Origin: Datnioides undecimradiatus
Lineage: Eukaryota; Chordata; Actinopteri; Lobotiformes; Datnioididae
Reading direction: 5' to 3'
DNA: 64,000 nt
Assembly (NCBI GenBank): GCA_008933995.1
Contig: WARS01000013.1
Span: forward strand, 11,605,808-11,669,807
Shown: piece after piece, positions 12,556-25,300 of the stretch
Position numbering within the stretch: the stretch's first letter is position 1
How the letters are laid out: every line of letters begins with the position of its first letter
Position numbers and translations under genes: made by a program
The notes under the pieces: model-generated
What the model was told of the DNA's origin: nothing
Database searches by the model: none
What the model saw: the letters and a program-made list of their open reading frames with translations, nothing else

Positions 12556-13542
12556 AGCTGTTTCAGAGAGGTACAGATTCCTGCACGCTGCTTGATTTGA
12601 GTCTCATTCTCACACTTGACTCATTATTGCCTTTTACAGGTTAAATAGTTTGGAAAATCTGCAATATCACTTTTCATAACGAGGATAAAAATCCTGCAGA
12701 TCCATCAGGAGCAGTGTGTGATGCCATGTTACCTTTCCTCTGGCAGTGAAGTGTTCCTCAGCTGTCCAGCAGTGAGCACTGTACTTTCTTTTGACTAATA
12801 TTACACCTTTTTCTTGATGCAACATATCAACGAACTTTGCTTTGCAACATTTTAAGAAAATGATTATCAGGTCTGAGATAAACAACATTCACAAATGGTT
12901 TGTTCAACGCATGGTTTGTTGTCGCACTGAGGGCGGAGTCATCATAATGGATCGCCACAGTGTGACAACTCGTTGCACTGACAATCTTGTAACTGTCTAA
13001 ACTTTCTGTCTATTGCATTGACACCCTGAAATATTGTTTATTTTCCTGTTGGTTTTTTTAAAACCATAATGACTTTCTTGGTATATTGACAATGAACATT
13101 TCTTTAAACATTCCCTGTTTTTCTTTGCTGCTCTTAAAAAAATGGGGGGAGTCTTTGTACTCATTTTGCTCTCTGAGCGACTCTTTCATCCTGACAGTCG
13201 TGTGAAGATCACAACACTCCTATTTGTTCCCAAACAATAATTAGATTCATTCAAGTCTTGTTTGTCTCCATGTTTTTTTTACCTGTGGTCATGCAGCCTC
13301 CGTCAACCATGCGCCCACCAGAATCACCGACCCAATAGTAATTGAAAATATTATTTGTCCCAGACCAGATGTTCATCTTGTAATATATAAACTTTCAAAT
13401 ATATCCGGTTAAAAATAAAACAGTATTATTATAATTAAAATGTTCAATCCCGTACCCCATCCTCTTCTGCTAATATAGAAAACATGAATATTATTATAAA
13501 TGCAACAACAAGTGTTTCAGCTTGTGGTGATTTCTCTGTCGA

Positions 13543-16500
13543 CTACAGCTTGCCTTTCAGAGCTTCCATGACACTGTGGAGCTGAGAACAGTCTCGATAC
13601 GCCACCAGGCCTCCGTGGTTAGCCCAGCGGTCTGCTCCTTTATACTCAGTGCAAGGCTGGTGGTAGGTCAGTTCTGCCTGGTCATCCTGTGCTCCAGGGC
13701 TGGACTGTAGACACTTTGCCAGGTCCACCACCCCCCCGCCAAGGGCTCGGAGCAGGGCGTGTGGAGCGCATGAGTCCCACTTAAAGGTGCTTCCCTCTGA
13801 CAGGACGTAAACATCAGCCAGGCCCTGAATGACACACAGGATCTTGTAGCCAGCTCCGGAGGCGTACATCAGCTTGTCAGGGACACACAGAGATGTCAGA
13901 GCTTCCTTCACCACCTGCTTCTCACTGGAGCTCAGCACCACGGACAGACCATTTTTATGTCCGTCTTTCGGCCAGGACACTGAACAGGCGTTGACTCCAC
14001 CACAGCACACACCCCAGAAATGTTTCCCCCGCCAACTGTAAAATCAAACAATCTTGTTGGTTGAAATTCCAGACTGATGCCAGAGGTGACTGACAGTTCA
14101 TTTCTTCACCGACACATCAACATTAACTCTTTCTGCAGCTGACTGGAGAACTGCACAGCTAACTGAGACACTGTTGGTCTGCTCAGCCAGATTACCAACT
14201 GAGTGAAATGGCCCAGAAGTATTTGCGCGGCAGCCATGATGACAGCTGGTTGGATTTTCTAAATGATTAAGAAAAACCGCTTCAGTGCTCTGTGTCTTAA
14301 CCTGTTAAACCTGACTGCAGGCTCACAGAGCGATATGGAGGGCAAAATTGAGAACAACAGTCTGCAGAAATAAATGGTCTGCCAGCTCTTTGGCAGGAGG
14401 CTGGAAAAGGGTTTTCAATATTATCAGTATAGATACATACACAACATAGTTACTGATGCCTTCATTGTTACCACAGCAACCTTTGCAGATAGTTGCTAGT
14501 GTCTGGACACAAATCAAATTTCACTACTTGCAAATTACACTGTGGACAGTCTGTGCTGAAGATCTGATTTGAGAAACAATCTGATTTTCTTGCAGTCTGA
14601 ACAAAGCCAGAGTTAACGTTTTAGCAAACAGGTCCTTATTACACATCAGCAGTTACAGCTCAACATTATCAATCATTCAGCTCTCTTTTAGCTCTGGTTT
14701 TGGCCTCTACATTTGTCTCTTCGCATCTAAATGCTCCTAGTGTCAGCCTGGTGTTTGGTGCAGACAGGTATTGCATGGTGCAGTTTGGACAGCTGAACAA
14801 TGAGGTGAAACTGTAATAGTATTATATCATACAGTAATACATCAGAGTCTCATTTGACAGATTAGATTATATACATACTGATTTCAGCTGCTTTCACCTT
14901 AAAAGTGCGCCATGCAATTGATCTGACCATATGTACAAATATAAAATGCAGTTTCAAACATGCAACTCTTCATAAAAATGAGCTGAAAATCTTCATGTTT
15001 GAATAAGCGCCTGAGCCACAGCTCACAAGTGCAAACTAACTAAATCGATTCTCCTTGACACTTAACAGTCTGAATTATAAGGCAGCGGATTTTCATGGCA
15101 TGCATGTTTCCCATTCATTGCAACAGATCATTGAATGATTGTTTGATTTGTATAAGCCCAATGTATTGTTTTAAAAAGTTTAAAGTATCTGCTGAGTACT
15201 TATTTGTTGCATGAATTAAAGTTATATAAGTTATGAAACAAATGACGCCTGTGAAGTTGTACATAAAGGAACGACTGCTGTTCGAATGTTTAAACCTGTC
15301 GAAAAATCAAAGAGAAAATGTTTCTGTATTTTGTGTGTCTAACTCACCCTCCACCTGCTGGATCCTTGTAGTTGAATGGCTGATTGATGACACCCATGAC
15401 GGGCTCACCTGTGCTCCGGAGATAAACCCCGATGAGGACCAAAGCACAGTGCAGACCTGAGGGGAACAGGTGGCCTTCTTCCAGCACCTCCTCCCGGCCC
15501 TCTATGTACTGGCTGGTGGCATCTTAATGAAAAACAAGGGACAGACAGTTCTCGCTGAGGCTCAGTGTGCTAGAATAAGTTTCTGGTTCACTGCAGTGGA
15601 CAGGGAGGCGGCCGGCCTTTCACCTATGGGGTCGATCCAGATGCCAAGTTCAGCCGGGCTGAGGGGCACCATCAGACCATCTGTGTTGGCGTCGATGGTT
15701 GCTGGGTCCTGGTGGATGGCTCGAGCCAGCAGAGTCGCTGCAGTGTGGTCACCATCCAGCACTGAGGCCAGCAGCTTGGCGGTCTCCTCCTCTGTGCCGC
15801 AGACTGTGACTGTCACGCTCTCTCCTGGTGAGAGTCAACTAATAACTTTAAAAACTTTAAAAACTGACAGTGGCACACTGGTCAGGATTTGTTATGCTAA
15901 AGATGAAAGATGACGTGCTTTATTATTCTGGTTTTAGCCCTTCTTGTATTTACTTCCCCCACATGAATTTAGAGTAATTATTAATGTTGTTATTATCACA
16001 CCAAAATAAGAAGGTTTATTGACATGAATAATGCAGGTTTTCACACACGAGAAATTTGCATTTTTTTGTAATTTGTAGTTGAGAGGTATGCAGCACTTCT
16101 TAAATCTGATATAGCCATATTTTAATAGATAAAAGCTTTCATCCCTCAAATGCTGCAGTGGAGCCGCTCAGTGGCCGACAGACCAGACTATGGCTGTACT
16201 GGGCAGGTGACAACATGTAATAGAAAACATAACTCTCGGTCAACCACTCTGGTTTAAGTAAGAACTGAAACAAAAAAGTTGCAACTATTTGATGATTAAT
16301 TTCTCATTTGTGTCAGCAGTAGCTGATAATGCAGGACCTCAGTTTGTTGATGCAGTGGTTTCATGATGTAAATTCTCCAACATATTTGCAACCTGTCAAA
16401 TAACAAACAATGACTGACATGAGGAGAGTCTGGGACGAGAGCAGCTAGTTGCTGACTTTTGTCTAATAATACTAATGATGTCAAAGTGGAATATGGACCC

Positions 16501-16949
16501 ACTGTACCAAGTGCATGCCTTCAAACTGGAGAGAGATTAGTCTTTTACGTCCAAAGCTAACAGGAGAACATGTAGTGGTAAGTGTTGTAGGAAGTAATTA
16601 CCAAGCCCATTTTCAAACTTGTTGGACTCCTCGCCATGAATGAATCCAGCCATCTCTGGGAACTGAGCAGAAGAGCACACAGGACATGATCATGATCCAA
16701 TACGCAGTCCTTCTCCGGTCCAAACGTCACACAAACTTCTCCTACCTGAGCACCAACATCATGCCTGATCATCTCCTGAATCACCACATCGGCAAGCGTC
16801 TTGAAGTCCTGGACGAACTTCTTGTTCTTGTCATCTCCGGTCTTCTCTTGTACAAGGAGCTGAAAGAGGGGAGCCTCCTGCCTGCAGACCCGAGCCACAT
16901 TAGCCGCTTTCTCAGCCACCCGGAGCAGCAGCCTCAGCAGATCAGCCAT
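13543..16949 (-). CDS. inpp1: Inositol polyphosphate 1-phosphatase
   Basis: Cytosolic Mg-dependent, lithium-sensitive phosphatase that removes the 1-phosphate from inositol 1,4-bisphosphate and inositol 1,3,4-trisphosphate. Five coding exons keep phase: 16949-16746, 16662-16602, 15824-15624, 15522-15348 and 14035-13543, for 377 residues (human 399). The start M-A-D-L-L-R-L-L-L-R-V-A-E-K-A-A matches the family N-terminus. Metal-binding motifs are intact: HGEESNKF in exon 2, IDPIDATSQYI across the exon 3-4 junction, and FKWDSCAPHALLRALGGG in the last exon. The ending DRWANHGGLVAYRD is also conserved. An acceptor just 5' of the start (tctgttcag) implies a noncoding first exon, probably ending at a donor at 17629/17628. 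Confidence 0.96.
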
Positions 16950-16951
16950 GC

Positions 16952-17960
16952 CTGAACAGAGAAAAAGCAGGGAGGGTTTAGTCAACATAGAGATGGAAAC
17001 TGTGTGAGAGGGAGGGAGAGAAAAAAAGAAAAAAAAAGCAAAGAGGCAGGTCACACTTTCACATACTGAGCTAATTATAGCCTTAAAATGAAAACAGGGC
17101 ATTTCTGAAAAAAGACAAGTGTGTGAGGGAGGGATGTGGCTTCAGGTCTTTGCATATGATCTCAACTGAAATGCAAGCATGCAATCCTCGCCAAAACGAT
17201 GTCTTAATGTCCAAATGTTTTTTGGGAAAGTGACAAAACCGTACAACTACACTGACATTAAATCGTTTTCTAGTAAAATACTGCGAGCAAGAAAACACTA
17301 AAAAGCACTATAGGGTTCTGTGGAGAGTCACTACTGCGTGCCACCTACACACTGCTGAATGCTATTACAGTAATGTCAGAGAGAGATGGCAGCAACTACA
17401 AGATCACTGGGGATGAAAAACATTTCATTTAAATACCAGTGTGTTTGTTTTGACTTGTAACTGCAACTTTTACTCCAGTCAGCTGACCATACAAACGTCC
17501 CTGCTCTTTACGTCCTATTATAAACAGGTTAACTTAGCTTTAGCTTAGCATTTATGAGGCTAGTTTAAGTGGCAAAGGAATTTAAACGTCAGAGGAGAAA
17601 AAAGCCTGGGAAATGACTGAAACCTTACCAAAAACCCGGGTTACACACTGCTTATTTTCCACTCGGCTATGCCTCTCGGTAGCTGCGTATTCCCGTCCGC
17701 CCTGGAGTCACCAAACGCGGATAATTTAATGTGAAACGACGCACAGTTTTAGCAAAACAGTGCTATTAAAGCGCTTAATTAACACCGGGATCCGTCTGCT
17801 CTGGTTTCTTTACGTCAATGCGAGTTTCCTATCGCAGGAAGGGCGGACGGTCTCCTCACATCTAGGCCAACAACCACAAGGTCCCGACAGATGCGCAACC
17901 GGGGTGAGACGGTGTAAGTCTTAAACAAGGTGCGGACAAACCGGATGTGTAGCCGTGGCG
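16952..17960 (-). other. inpp1: inpp1 first intron and promoter region
   Basis: A donor (TTTTTG|gtaagg on the minus strand) at 17629/17628 fits a noncoding first exon within about 17629-17850. CpGs cluster at 17640-17960, suggesting the promoter. The exact start site is not resolved. Confidence 0.4.
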
Positions 17961-18136
17961 CGTTCAACTGCAATTGAGAAATTCAAGCTACGCAGGCCAA
18001 ATGCTGGATAAAAGACACATTTCCCCCCCGCCCCCAGTATATATAATTACTAGTTAAAATAATTAAAAACACTTAACTAACATTTTAGATTCTTTGTATA
18101 CTGTTCACTGCCCAGATTGAAGTACTGCACCACCCC

Positions 18137-18155
18137 ATATACTCTGAGTATATGC
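18137..18155. repeat. Short palindrome
   Basis: CATATACTC-T-GAGTATATG: two 9-base arms around one base, 50 bases left of a longer inverted repeat. Confidence 0.7.
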
Positions 18156-18204
18156 AAAAAATAACGATGTCAGATAATTATCATGGTTACAATATTTACC
18201 CATG

Positions 18205-18253
18205 ATATTTAGTACCGCAAGTACTAGGAAATTGCACTTGCGGTACTAAATAT
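18205..18253. repeat. Perfect 18-bp inverted repeat with 13-nt loop
   Basis: Left arm ATATTTAGTACCGCAAGT at 18205-18222 and right arm ACTTGCGGTACTAAATAT at 18236-18253 are exact reverse complements. It could form a stable hairpin or be a short foldback element. Confidence 0.85.
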
Positions 18254-19935
18254 ACGTAGCTAGTTTTCATTACTGGTAAAACAAGATGCTAAAATGGTTA
18301 AAGGGAGTAAAACCATCATGTATGTGCAAAGTCAATACCAAATACCTATTTAGACGCATCAGACTAACTGCATCCATACTGTCATTAAGTTTATTTACGG
18401 CACGCTGTTACTGGATACAATGACCCAGCAGACGATATACAGGTTTGATGTAAATGGACTGTAAGGTGATTTCATTGAATTATGAGATGGAAAATTGTTG
18501 TTTGACTGACAGCAAATGATCAGAAAATAAGTCCATAAGATAAACAATATTTTTTCAAAATGCATAATGGACAGTACAGCTTGACAGTGCATCTTTTGTC
18601 CATGTGCCCATTTGTACCTGTTAAAGCTCATCATATTCAGGACTTCAAGACTTGTCTTTGCTTAATTTATTAATATTTTCATTTATTTCACTTCAATTCT
18701 CTCTTTTTCCCAGAAGTATATTTGTTATGTGCATGCTTGTTAATAGCCTCTATATTTAAATATTTTATGTTTAACATAAAATTCTCTGTCTAAAACACTG
18801 TTCGGATTTAGTGTAATTTTACCTAAAATCTGTTTGTCTTAAAAAAAATTTTAGTACCAAAAAAAAATCATATTGTTTTCATACAATTAAATGGCAGCCT
18901 TATATTCCCAGAACAGTATTTGATCTGCCATTATGCTCACCATGTGCTCAATAGGGCAGTTTTAAAAGTGAAATCACAGCTGTCTTTAATGTCTACCAGA
19001 CACAAAGCAATAAAAAATATCGAAATATCAAAAATGTTTTTCTAGGATTTCCCTGTAGTCACCTCCGCTGTGTATATAATATGTGAAATTGGTGAACAAA
19101 GCTACACACATATGTGAGAAGATGCCATGTTTTTTCTTTGTGTGTGATATTAGAGCATTGAGGTGTCTGGAAACAAAAAAGGGTGGTGACATACAATACA
19201 TTTCAAACCCACAATTGGCACAAATATAAAAATCCATTTCAGTATTCAGTAAATCAGTAATTTTATCTTCGATTATAAGAGACAGGAAATGGAAACCATC
19301 ATGTATCCTCTCTCTGCCACTGATCACTGTTACAGAGCTGCCAGCTCTGTTTGTGGCTACATTATAACAAGATTTTACTATGGTCTCACGATGGATCTCC
19401 ACAAAAGTGGCCACAACTCAGTAAAAGCCATCTTCTGTATATTTTCCTGTAAAACCTCAAACCACAAACACACAGTTGTCAGAGACTTTACAGGATGTTC
19501 TCCATGAAATCTAAATTACATACATTCAAAAATGTTATTTTATAATTTTATTTAGCAACTGTGCATTTGTAATGTGTATACAGATGTTGAAAAAAACATT
19601 TTTTATTCTCTATGACAAAGTGTAACACTAACACTGATATAATTAATTAAAATCTTTATTTCTATAACTACAAATGTCTTGTCTAAACATATCCAAACTT
19701 AAATGTCTCGTGAATTTGATTCTCAGATTTATAAGTGGTAAAACAACCACAGGCTTATAAATTGTGTCTTGACACAAACTCAGATAATATTGACTCTCAT
19801 TCACGTCAATACAAGTGTTGCATTCTGTGGCATTTTGCATTGTTTTTGCTGTATATGATGTACACAATATGCTCTGACATTATCTGGAACTAAGGTTTAT
19901 AGGCACACACATGCTGCATGCACACATACATGCAT

Positions 19936-19939
19936 GCAT

Positions 19940-20014
<75 letters not shown>
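19936..20014. repeat. (CA)n microsatellite with ATGC-rich head
   Basis: About 75 bases of CA repeat, preceded by repeated TGCATGCA units. It lies about 150 bp upstream of the s100b first exon. Confidence 0.95.
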
Positions 20015-20017
<3 letters not shown>

Positions 20018-20500
20018 CAGGATGGATGGAGAAACTAGATCATAGTCAAATGACAAACTTTTAGAGCAAATTGGTTTGGTTCAAGCCTCTGACCACTGAT
20101 GTCCATTAGTCGTCCATTATGTAGTGCAAAGCAGACGAGAAGCCTTTGTGTGGTTGATCAATACAGTTTAGTGTCCACTGTAAACTGGGCGAGGCAGCGA
20201 GCACACTGCTTGATCAGCCATCAGTTGCGCTTAAGAATCCTTACAAGACAGACAAGTTGCTTCAGATGAAGGTAAGAAAGACTTAAACAGACATAAACAG
20301 TTTATTTTGGGACATTTAAAATTGATCTCTAGATGATAACACAAGTTAAGTGCATGCATCATGTTACAATGTATTTAACGTTTAAAAACATGCGAATAGA
20401 GAATCATCTACATCACAAAACCTCTCATGTGGGAGTTAAACATGTGAATGCAAAGTGGGAATCTTATGTAAATTGCATGTTGCAGACTGCAGAGGAGAAT

Positions 20501-21792
20501 ATGTCAGACCTGGAGAGCGGCATGGTCACTATTATTCAAGTTTTCCACAAATACTCGGGTCACAAGTGCAAGTTAAAGAAAGCAGAGCTGAAAGAGCTTA
20601 TCAACAATGAGATGAGTCATTTCATACTGGTAAGTTGTGGATTTAAAAGTCTAAATAACAGCATGTTTGTGGCTGCACTTTTTAGTATGATGCTTGCTTG
20701 ATGCTTGTAATAACACATTTAAGAAAAAAACAAACAAAAAACAGATAATGAGCAATAATAATGTGCTACCCAAAAATGCACACCAAACCCATAACCATAA
20801 GCTATATTTCAGGATCTCTATTAGTTTTGTTGTAGTATATAAATATATATAAACTAATTAAAAGTCATTATGGGAGTTAAGGAATCACCAACTTATGCAG
20901 GTTTTTGATTTCTTCTTTCCACATAGTGTTACTAATTATCTAATGTGCATAGGCTAATGCAGTACAGTTTAATAGTGTGTACAAAGACTATAAAAAATAT
21001 ACCTTATTGATTTAAATGAATAATACATAATATTAATATATAAGATCAAAGCACAGTGTGCATCCTCCACCCCAGTCTACTCTTGGCATCACTATTGGGT
21101 CAAGCATGTGTCATTTGTGCATCTACTTTGAAACAACCGTGTGTCACAGTGTGTGTGTTAATATGGATCAGATAATTGGACAGATGCGTGGATATTACTG
21201 TAACTGGGTTATTTATCATTTGGTTGATACTCGGGCACTGATCTATAGTGAAATATTACTTAATATCATTAATGGACTGTCATGACTTCAGGCACAGAAT
21301 TCATGGTCTCTTGTCCCAACCTCTGATCCTTAACAAGCTCAAAGCTGATGTAGGATATAAACCTGTGACATATTTAAACGTCACTATGCTCACCAGCTAA
21401 CAAAAGATGTGCTTTGGCTAATGTGCAGAGGACTGACAAACAACATCCCCTTATCATCACAGCCAAACAAGTTTCGGACTGGTTAACAATTTTGTTTACT
21501 GGTGTGCAATGAGCTTTCCCACCTCATGGTGTCACTAAAGTTGCTTTAACTTTAGTTGCTTTAACTTTAGTGCCTTAGTTACATTTATTGTTCATCGCCT
21601 GCAAATGTTTTACTTTCTTTCACTTTCCCTGCTGTATAGAAAATCAAAGAGAATGACACTCTGGATGAGTTATTTGCTGACCTTGACCAGAATGGAGACC
21701 TGGAGATTGACTTCAAGGAGTTCATCACCCTCGTTGCCATGGTTACCTCAGCGTGCCACGAACTCTTCCGCCCCAGCTACCATAATGATTAG
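20501..21792 (+). CDS. s100b: S100 calcium-binding protein B-like
   Basis: Small dimeric calcium sensor of the S100 family. Two coding exons, 20501-20629 and 21640-21792, encode 93 residues (human S100B 92), the classic S100 arrangement after an untranslated first exon. The start M-S-D-L-E-S-G-M and C-terminus AMVTSACHELF match S100B. The second, canonical EF loop (DLDQNGDLEIDFKEF) keeps D, N, D, E and E ligands. The first, S100-type loop is unusual: Y-S-G is followed directly by HKCKLKKAEL, three residues shorter than human S100B. A donor at 20271/20272 ends the likely first exon. That exon carries an ATG (20266) that would be in frame after splicing and would add seven residues; the downstream start fits the family better. 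Confidence 0.9.
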
Positions 21793-22328
21793 TTTGACTG
21801 AGACTGGGACTGAGTGATTATTATACACGAAAGACTAACGAGAATCATGTGCCTCTGATGCATCTTTGGATTGATATTGTGAAAGTTTGTTGCACAAAAT
21901 AAAATATATGAATGATGACAACCCATCAAGAACAATAGATTTACTACAGCTAGGGCACAGTAAAGCTAGATTCAGCCAATATCTTTCACCTGCAGAGATG
22001 CATTTCTGACACACTTCCAGTCTGAACTGCATCACATTTTGCAACACTCTAAAAGACATGTAATATGCCCCAAATAGTTTCTGCACAAACCACGTCTGTC
22101 TGTGTAGATGCACCTGTCGACATAACATCTATGAATCTAAAACACTGATAAGATGAGTTTCCCTCCCTTCTGGAGGTGTTGGTTGGCAGGTAACATGAAT
22201 GAGTGAGTTTGTGAATTTCCATACACAGTTCAAGGAGGTCATTTACATGTAAAAAGAACATGTTCTATGCATGTAAAACAGCATTTCACAGTCACATTTT
22301 ATCTCTATTTCAAGATTTCACCACAGTT
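21793..22328. other. s100b 3' UTR and convergent gap to the thioesterase gene
   Basis: About 540 bp separate two convergent genes. Only the s100b poly(A) signal is visible. Confidence 0.6.
21898..21903 (+). promoter_or_regulatory. s100b: s100b polyadenylation signal
   Basis: AATAAA 106 bases after the stop codon. Confidence 0.6.
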
Positions 22329-25300
22329 TCACCGTCTAAGATTGCTCTCCATAAAATCCAGGATCTTCTTCCAGGCATCCTCCTGAGCTGCAGCATGAGG
22401 TGCAAGTTGTCCTCCCCACAGTGTGATCTCTGCAAAGGATTAAAGAAACAGGACATGATTATTATTCCCCATAGGAGTGCATGTTCACTTTTACAATGAA
22501 CAGTCTCACATCAAACTGTCATGAATATACAGGATATAATATACAGTATATAACAGGATTCAGCTGAAGGAAAAACTCTGGGTTGCTGCTCACGTTTCTT
22601 TGGTTTGACGCTCCACAGGGACGCTCTTGAATTTGGTGTATAAGGCGGTTCAATCAGATGACCAGCACCAGGGTACGACAAACGTGTGAACAGCTGGGAT
22701 TTTCCTGCTGCACTCAGGGTCTCCTCGATCTGAGGACCAATGAAACAGTGTTATAAAAACAACAACAACTACTACAACCAGTAACTGTACACACAAGTAC
22801 AAACAGGAACATTAGAGTGACACTCACCACTTCCCAAAAAAAAAAAAAAAATCAGTTAGTTAGCTAATGTACATAACACACATAACAAAACACTAAATAA
22901 ATGCTTTCCAAAACCAATAATTTGTAGTACTAGAAAATAAGACAACCCACCAGGTTTGCATTCTCTGTGCTTGAGGCACTCAGGTCATCTTCACCCACTA
23001 TATACAGTAATGGACAGGTGAGGTGCTCCAGCTGCAAAAACACAAGATATTATTCTGGGGAAAAGTTTATTCTCTTTATTGATCCAAAATATTGATATGC
23101 ATATTGATTTGATAGTCTTTGAGCATAAGTGTGTATTTATGTACATGTGTACAGTCTGTGCCATGTGGCTGGATCAGGGTAGCAGAGAGGCTGTTTCATG
23201 TCACCTTCACTTTGCTCTCAGGAGAAAGGTTAGCAGGCAAGGAGACATCTCTGAAACTGACGAGGCCTTGATCATCAAACGTCCAATACTTCTGGTCACT
23301 AAAGGGACAAATCAAATGATAAGACAATTTAATTAACAATAGACTGTTAATGTACGACACTTGAACTAGTACTAGTAGTACGTTTTTTATATTTAAGACT
23401 TAAATATCACACCTGCAACTAGACAGCGATATTTTAAAATTGATAATATTGTATTAATATATATTTTTTTTTTACCATGTAGCAACATGTTTTCTTAACC
23501 ATTAGAGATATTTTATCTTATTTTGTTTTTATCTTTTGCTTTATTTTATGTTTTTATTATTTCTCTTTTCTGTTTTGTGTTGCTGTAATAACAAACGTTC
23601 CCTCAGGGGATTAATAAAGTACTTCTATTTTATTCTATACCTTTCAAACTGCTCAGTCCTGCCATCTCCATCGGAAAGCTTGCTGGTACTTCCAACGGGG
23701 CCATTGATGCAAATCAAACAGGATGGCTGGAGAGCAGAAGACAAACTGTTGAAAATAAATGTTCAATCAAACTTCATAAAAGTCATAATGAACATTTTAT
23801 TGCTCCATTTTTCTAAAAAGTATTTATCTTCTATACCTAGTTGTTCTAGAGAAACGTATGATTTTTGAGCTAGGCACTGATCAAACTGCAGATTTATAAA
23901 AGGATGAAAGAGGCATCATACTTTGACACCAGCGTGGGTGGCAATTCGAAGAGACAAGTAGACTCCAAAGGAAAGGCCAATGATCCCGACTCTGTTGGGA
24001 CAGACCTGAGGATGATCTTGAAGTAGGTGGAAAGCTGACTGGGTAAAAGAAAAATATGGAGATATTGAAGAAATGACAAAATAATAAAAGCTGTGGTATG
24101 TTGTTGTGTGGTGGGAATCTATTGGCAGATATTTAATATAATATTCATAATTATGAGTTCATGTGTGTCACCTGATATTAAGAAATTTTATTTTTTTGTT
24201 ACCTTAGATTGAGTCTTTTATATTTACGGTGGGAGTACTTGCTTTCATTGAGTCCATTATGTTGCACTGCTATTTTTCTACAATAGCCTGGAGTGGACAA
24301 ACCCTCACAGCTACATGCCACTAAATCCTACATACTGCTCCCTTAAAGTAAATGTGAGTTTGTGTTCTTGAGCATGTATATATGGCTCAGAGGGAAAAAA
24401 GACAAAGCACAGGATAAAGTAAAGCCTGCATCTTATCTTACCTTGAAATATGCATCACCAACATTGATGCAGTTTTGTGGGCCTGGCAACTCCTTGTGAC
24501 CTATGTAAGCAAGGGAAAGGCTAGCGTAGCCTCTGGATGCAAACAGGGCAGCGCGATACTCTACCAGTCCTCCACCCATTCCCCACAGGTCCAACATAGC
24601 AGGAAATGGGCCTGGGCCTGCAGGAAGTTAGCACAGTGGATGCTGCTCAGTTCAGTTTCCACACCAGTCATAAAACTTGTGAGAAAACTCAAATCTTTTG
24701 CTTACCAGGTGGTAAAAACAATGTTCCTACAAGTCCATTCTGGCGAATATCTATTCTCCGTACACCTGGAGCCATGTACCAACGCTCAGTAGTTACAGCA
24801 GCTAACTCTGTGGTCTGTCCCTCACTAGGTGACACGTGGCCCTCGAGTAAGGACATGTGCACGACGAATGGAGTTTCTACATTTTTTTTCCTCAACCTGC
24901 AAAGAAGAGCACATTTCCGTCAGGAGACTGTCATCAGCCATCTGCTATAACTATTTACTGCAGCAGTGGCCAGCATTTTAATTTGGCGGCATGGCTACGC
25001 TCAATAACAAATGTGTGACACAAAATTAAACTTAAATGTGATAAAATGAATATGAGCCGACACTGCATACTGATACTGATGCTGGAGGGATGTTGTAGCA
25101 GCTAGTTTACTGCTGAACAACTGTAAATGCAGAATAAGAGAGAGCCATATCTGCTAATACGGACCACTTAGTTGTTTGACTTTGGTTGTGGCTGCATATT
25201 AATTAACGTTGTATGACTTTGGAATGGCTGCTGTGCCCAGCCTGAACATGGCTCCACTGGTGACAGGGTTAATGTAGAGATGTCATCTTTGCTACAACTG

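Larger units (their letters stand above)
8860..13542. other. dnajc14 3' UTR and dnajc14-inpp1 intergenic region
   Basis: The dnajc14 3' UTR probably runs to an AATAAA at 9774-9779. Beyond it I see AT-rich sequence with no exon I can support. A perfect CArg-type box lies at 12546-12555. Several short open frames here have no splice partners or family resemblance. Confidence 0.5.
17961..20160. other. inpp1-s100b intergenic region
   Basis: AT-rich, with the inverted repeats at 18137-18253 and the CA microsatellite at 19936-20014. A 128-codon minus-strand frame at 19028-19414 has no recognised domain and begins with GTG. Confidence 0.5.

Noticed and set aside
13543-16949. INPP1 relative such as BPNT1 instead of INPP1
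   Set aside because: The N-terminus, the FKWDSC block and the length match INPP1 specifically.
19028-19414. 128-codon minus-strand frame between inpp1 and s100b
   Set aside because: Begins with GTG, no known domain, no splice context, AT-rich surroundings. Could not be supported as a gene.
19921-20014. CRISPR-like or tandem gene array
   Set aside because: Simple CA/TGCA microsatellite in a vertebrate genome.
24689-24895. A short stand-alone gene starting at an internal Met
   Set aside because: It is the fourth exon of the thioesterase gene; phase and splice sites join it to neighbours.
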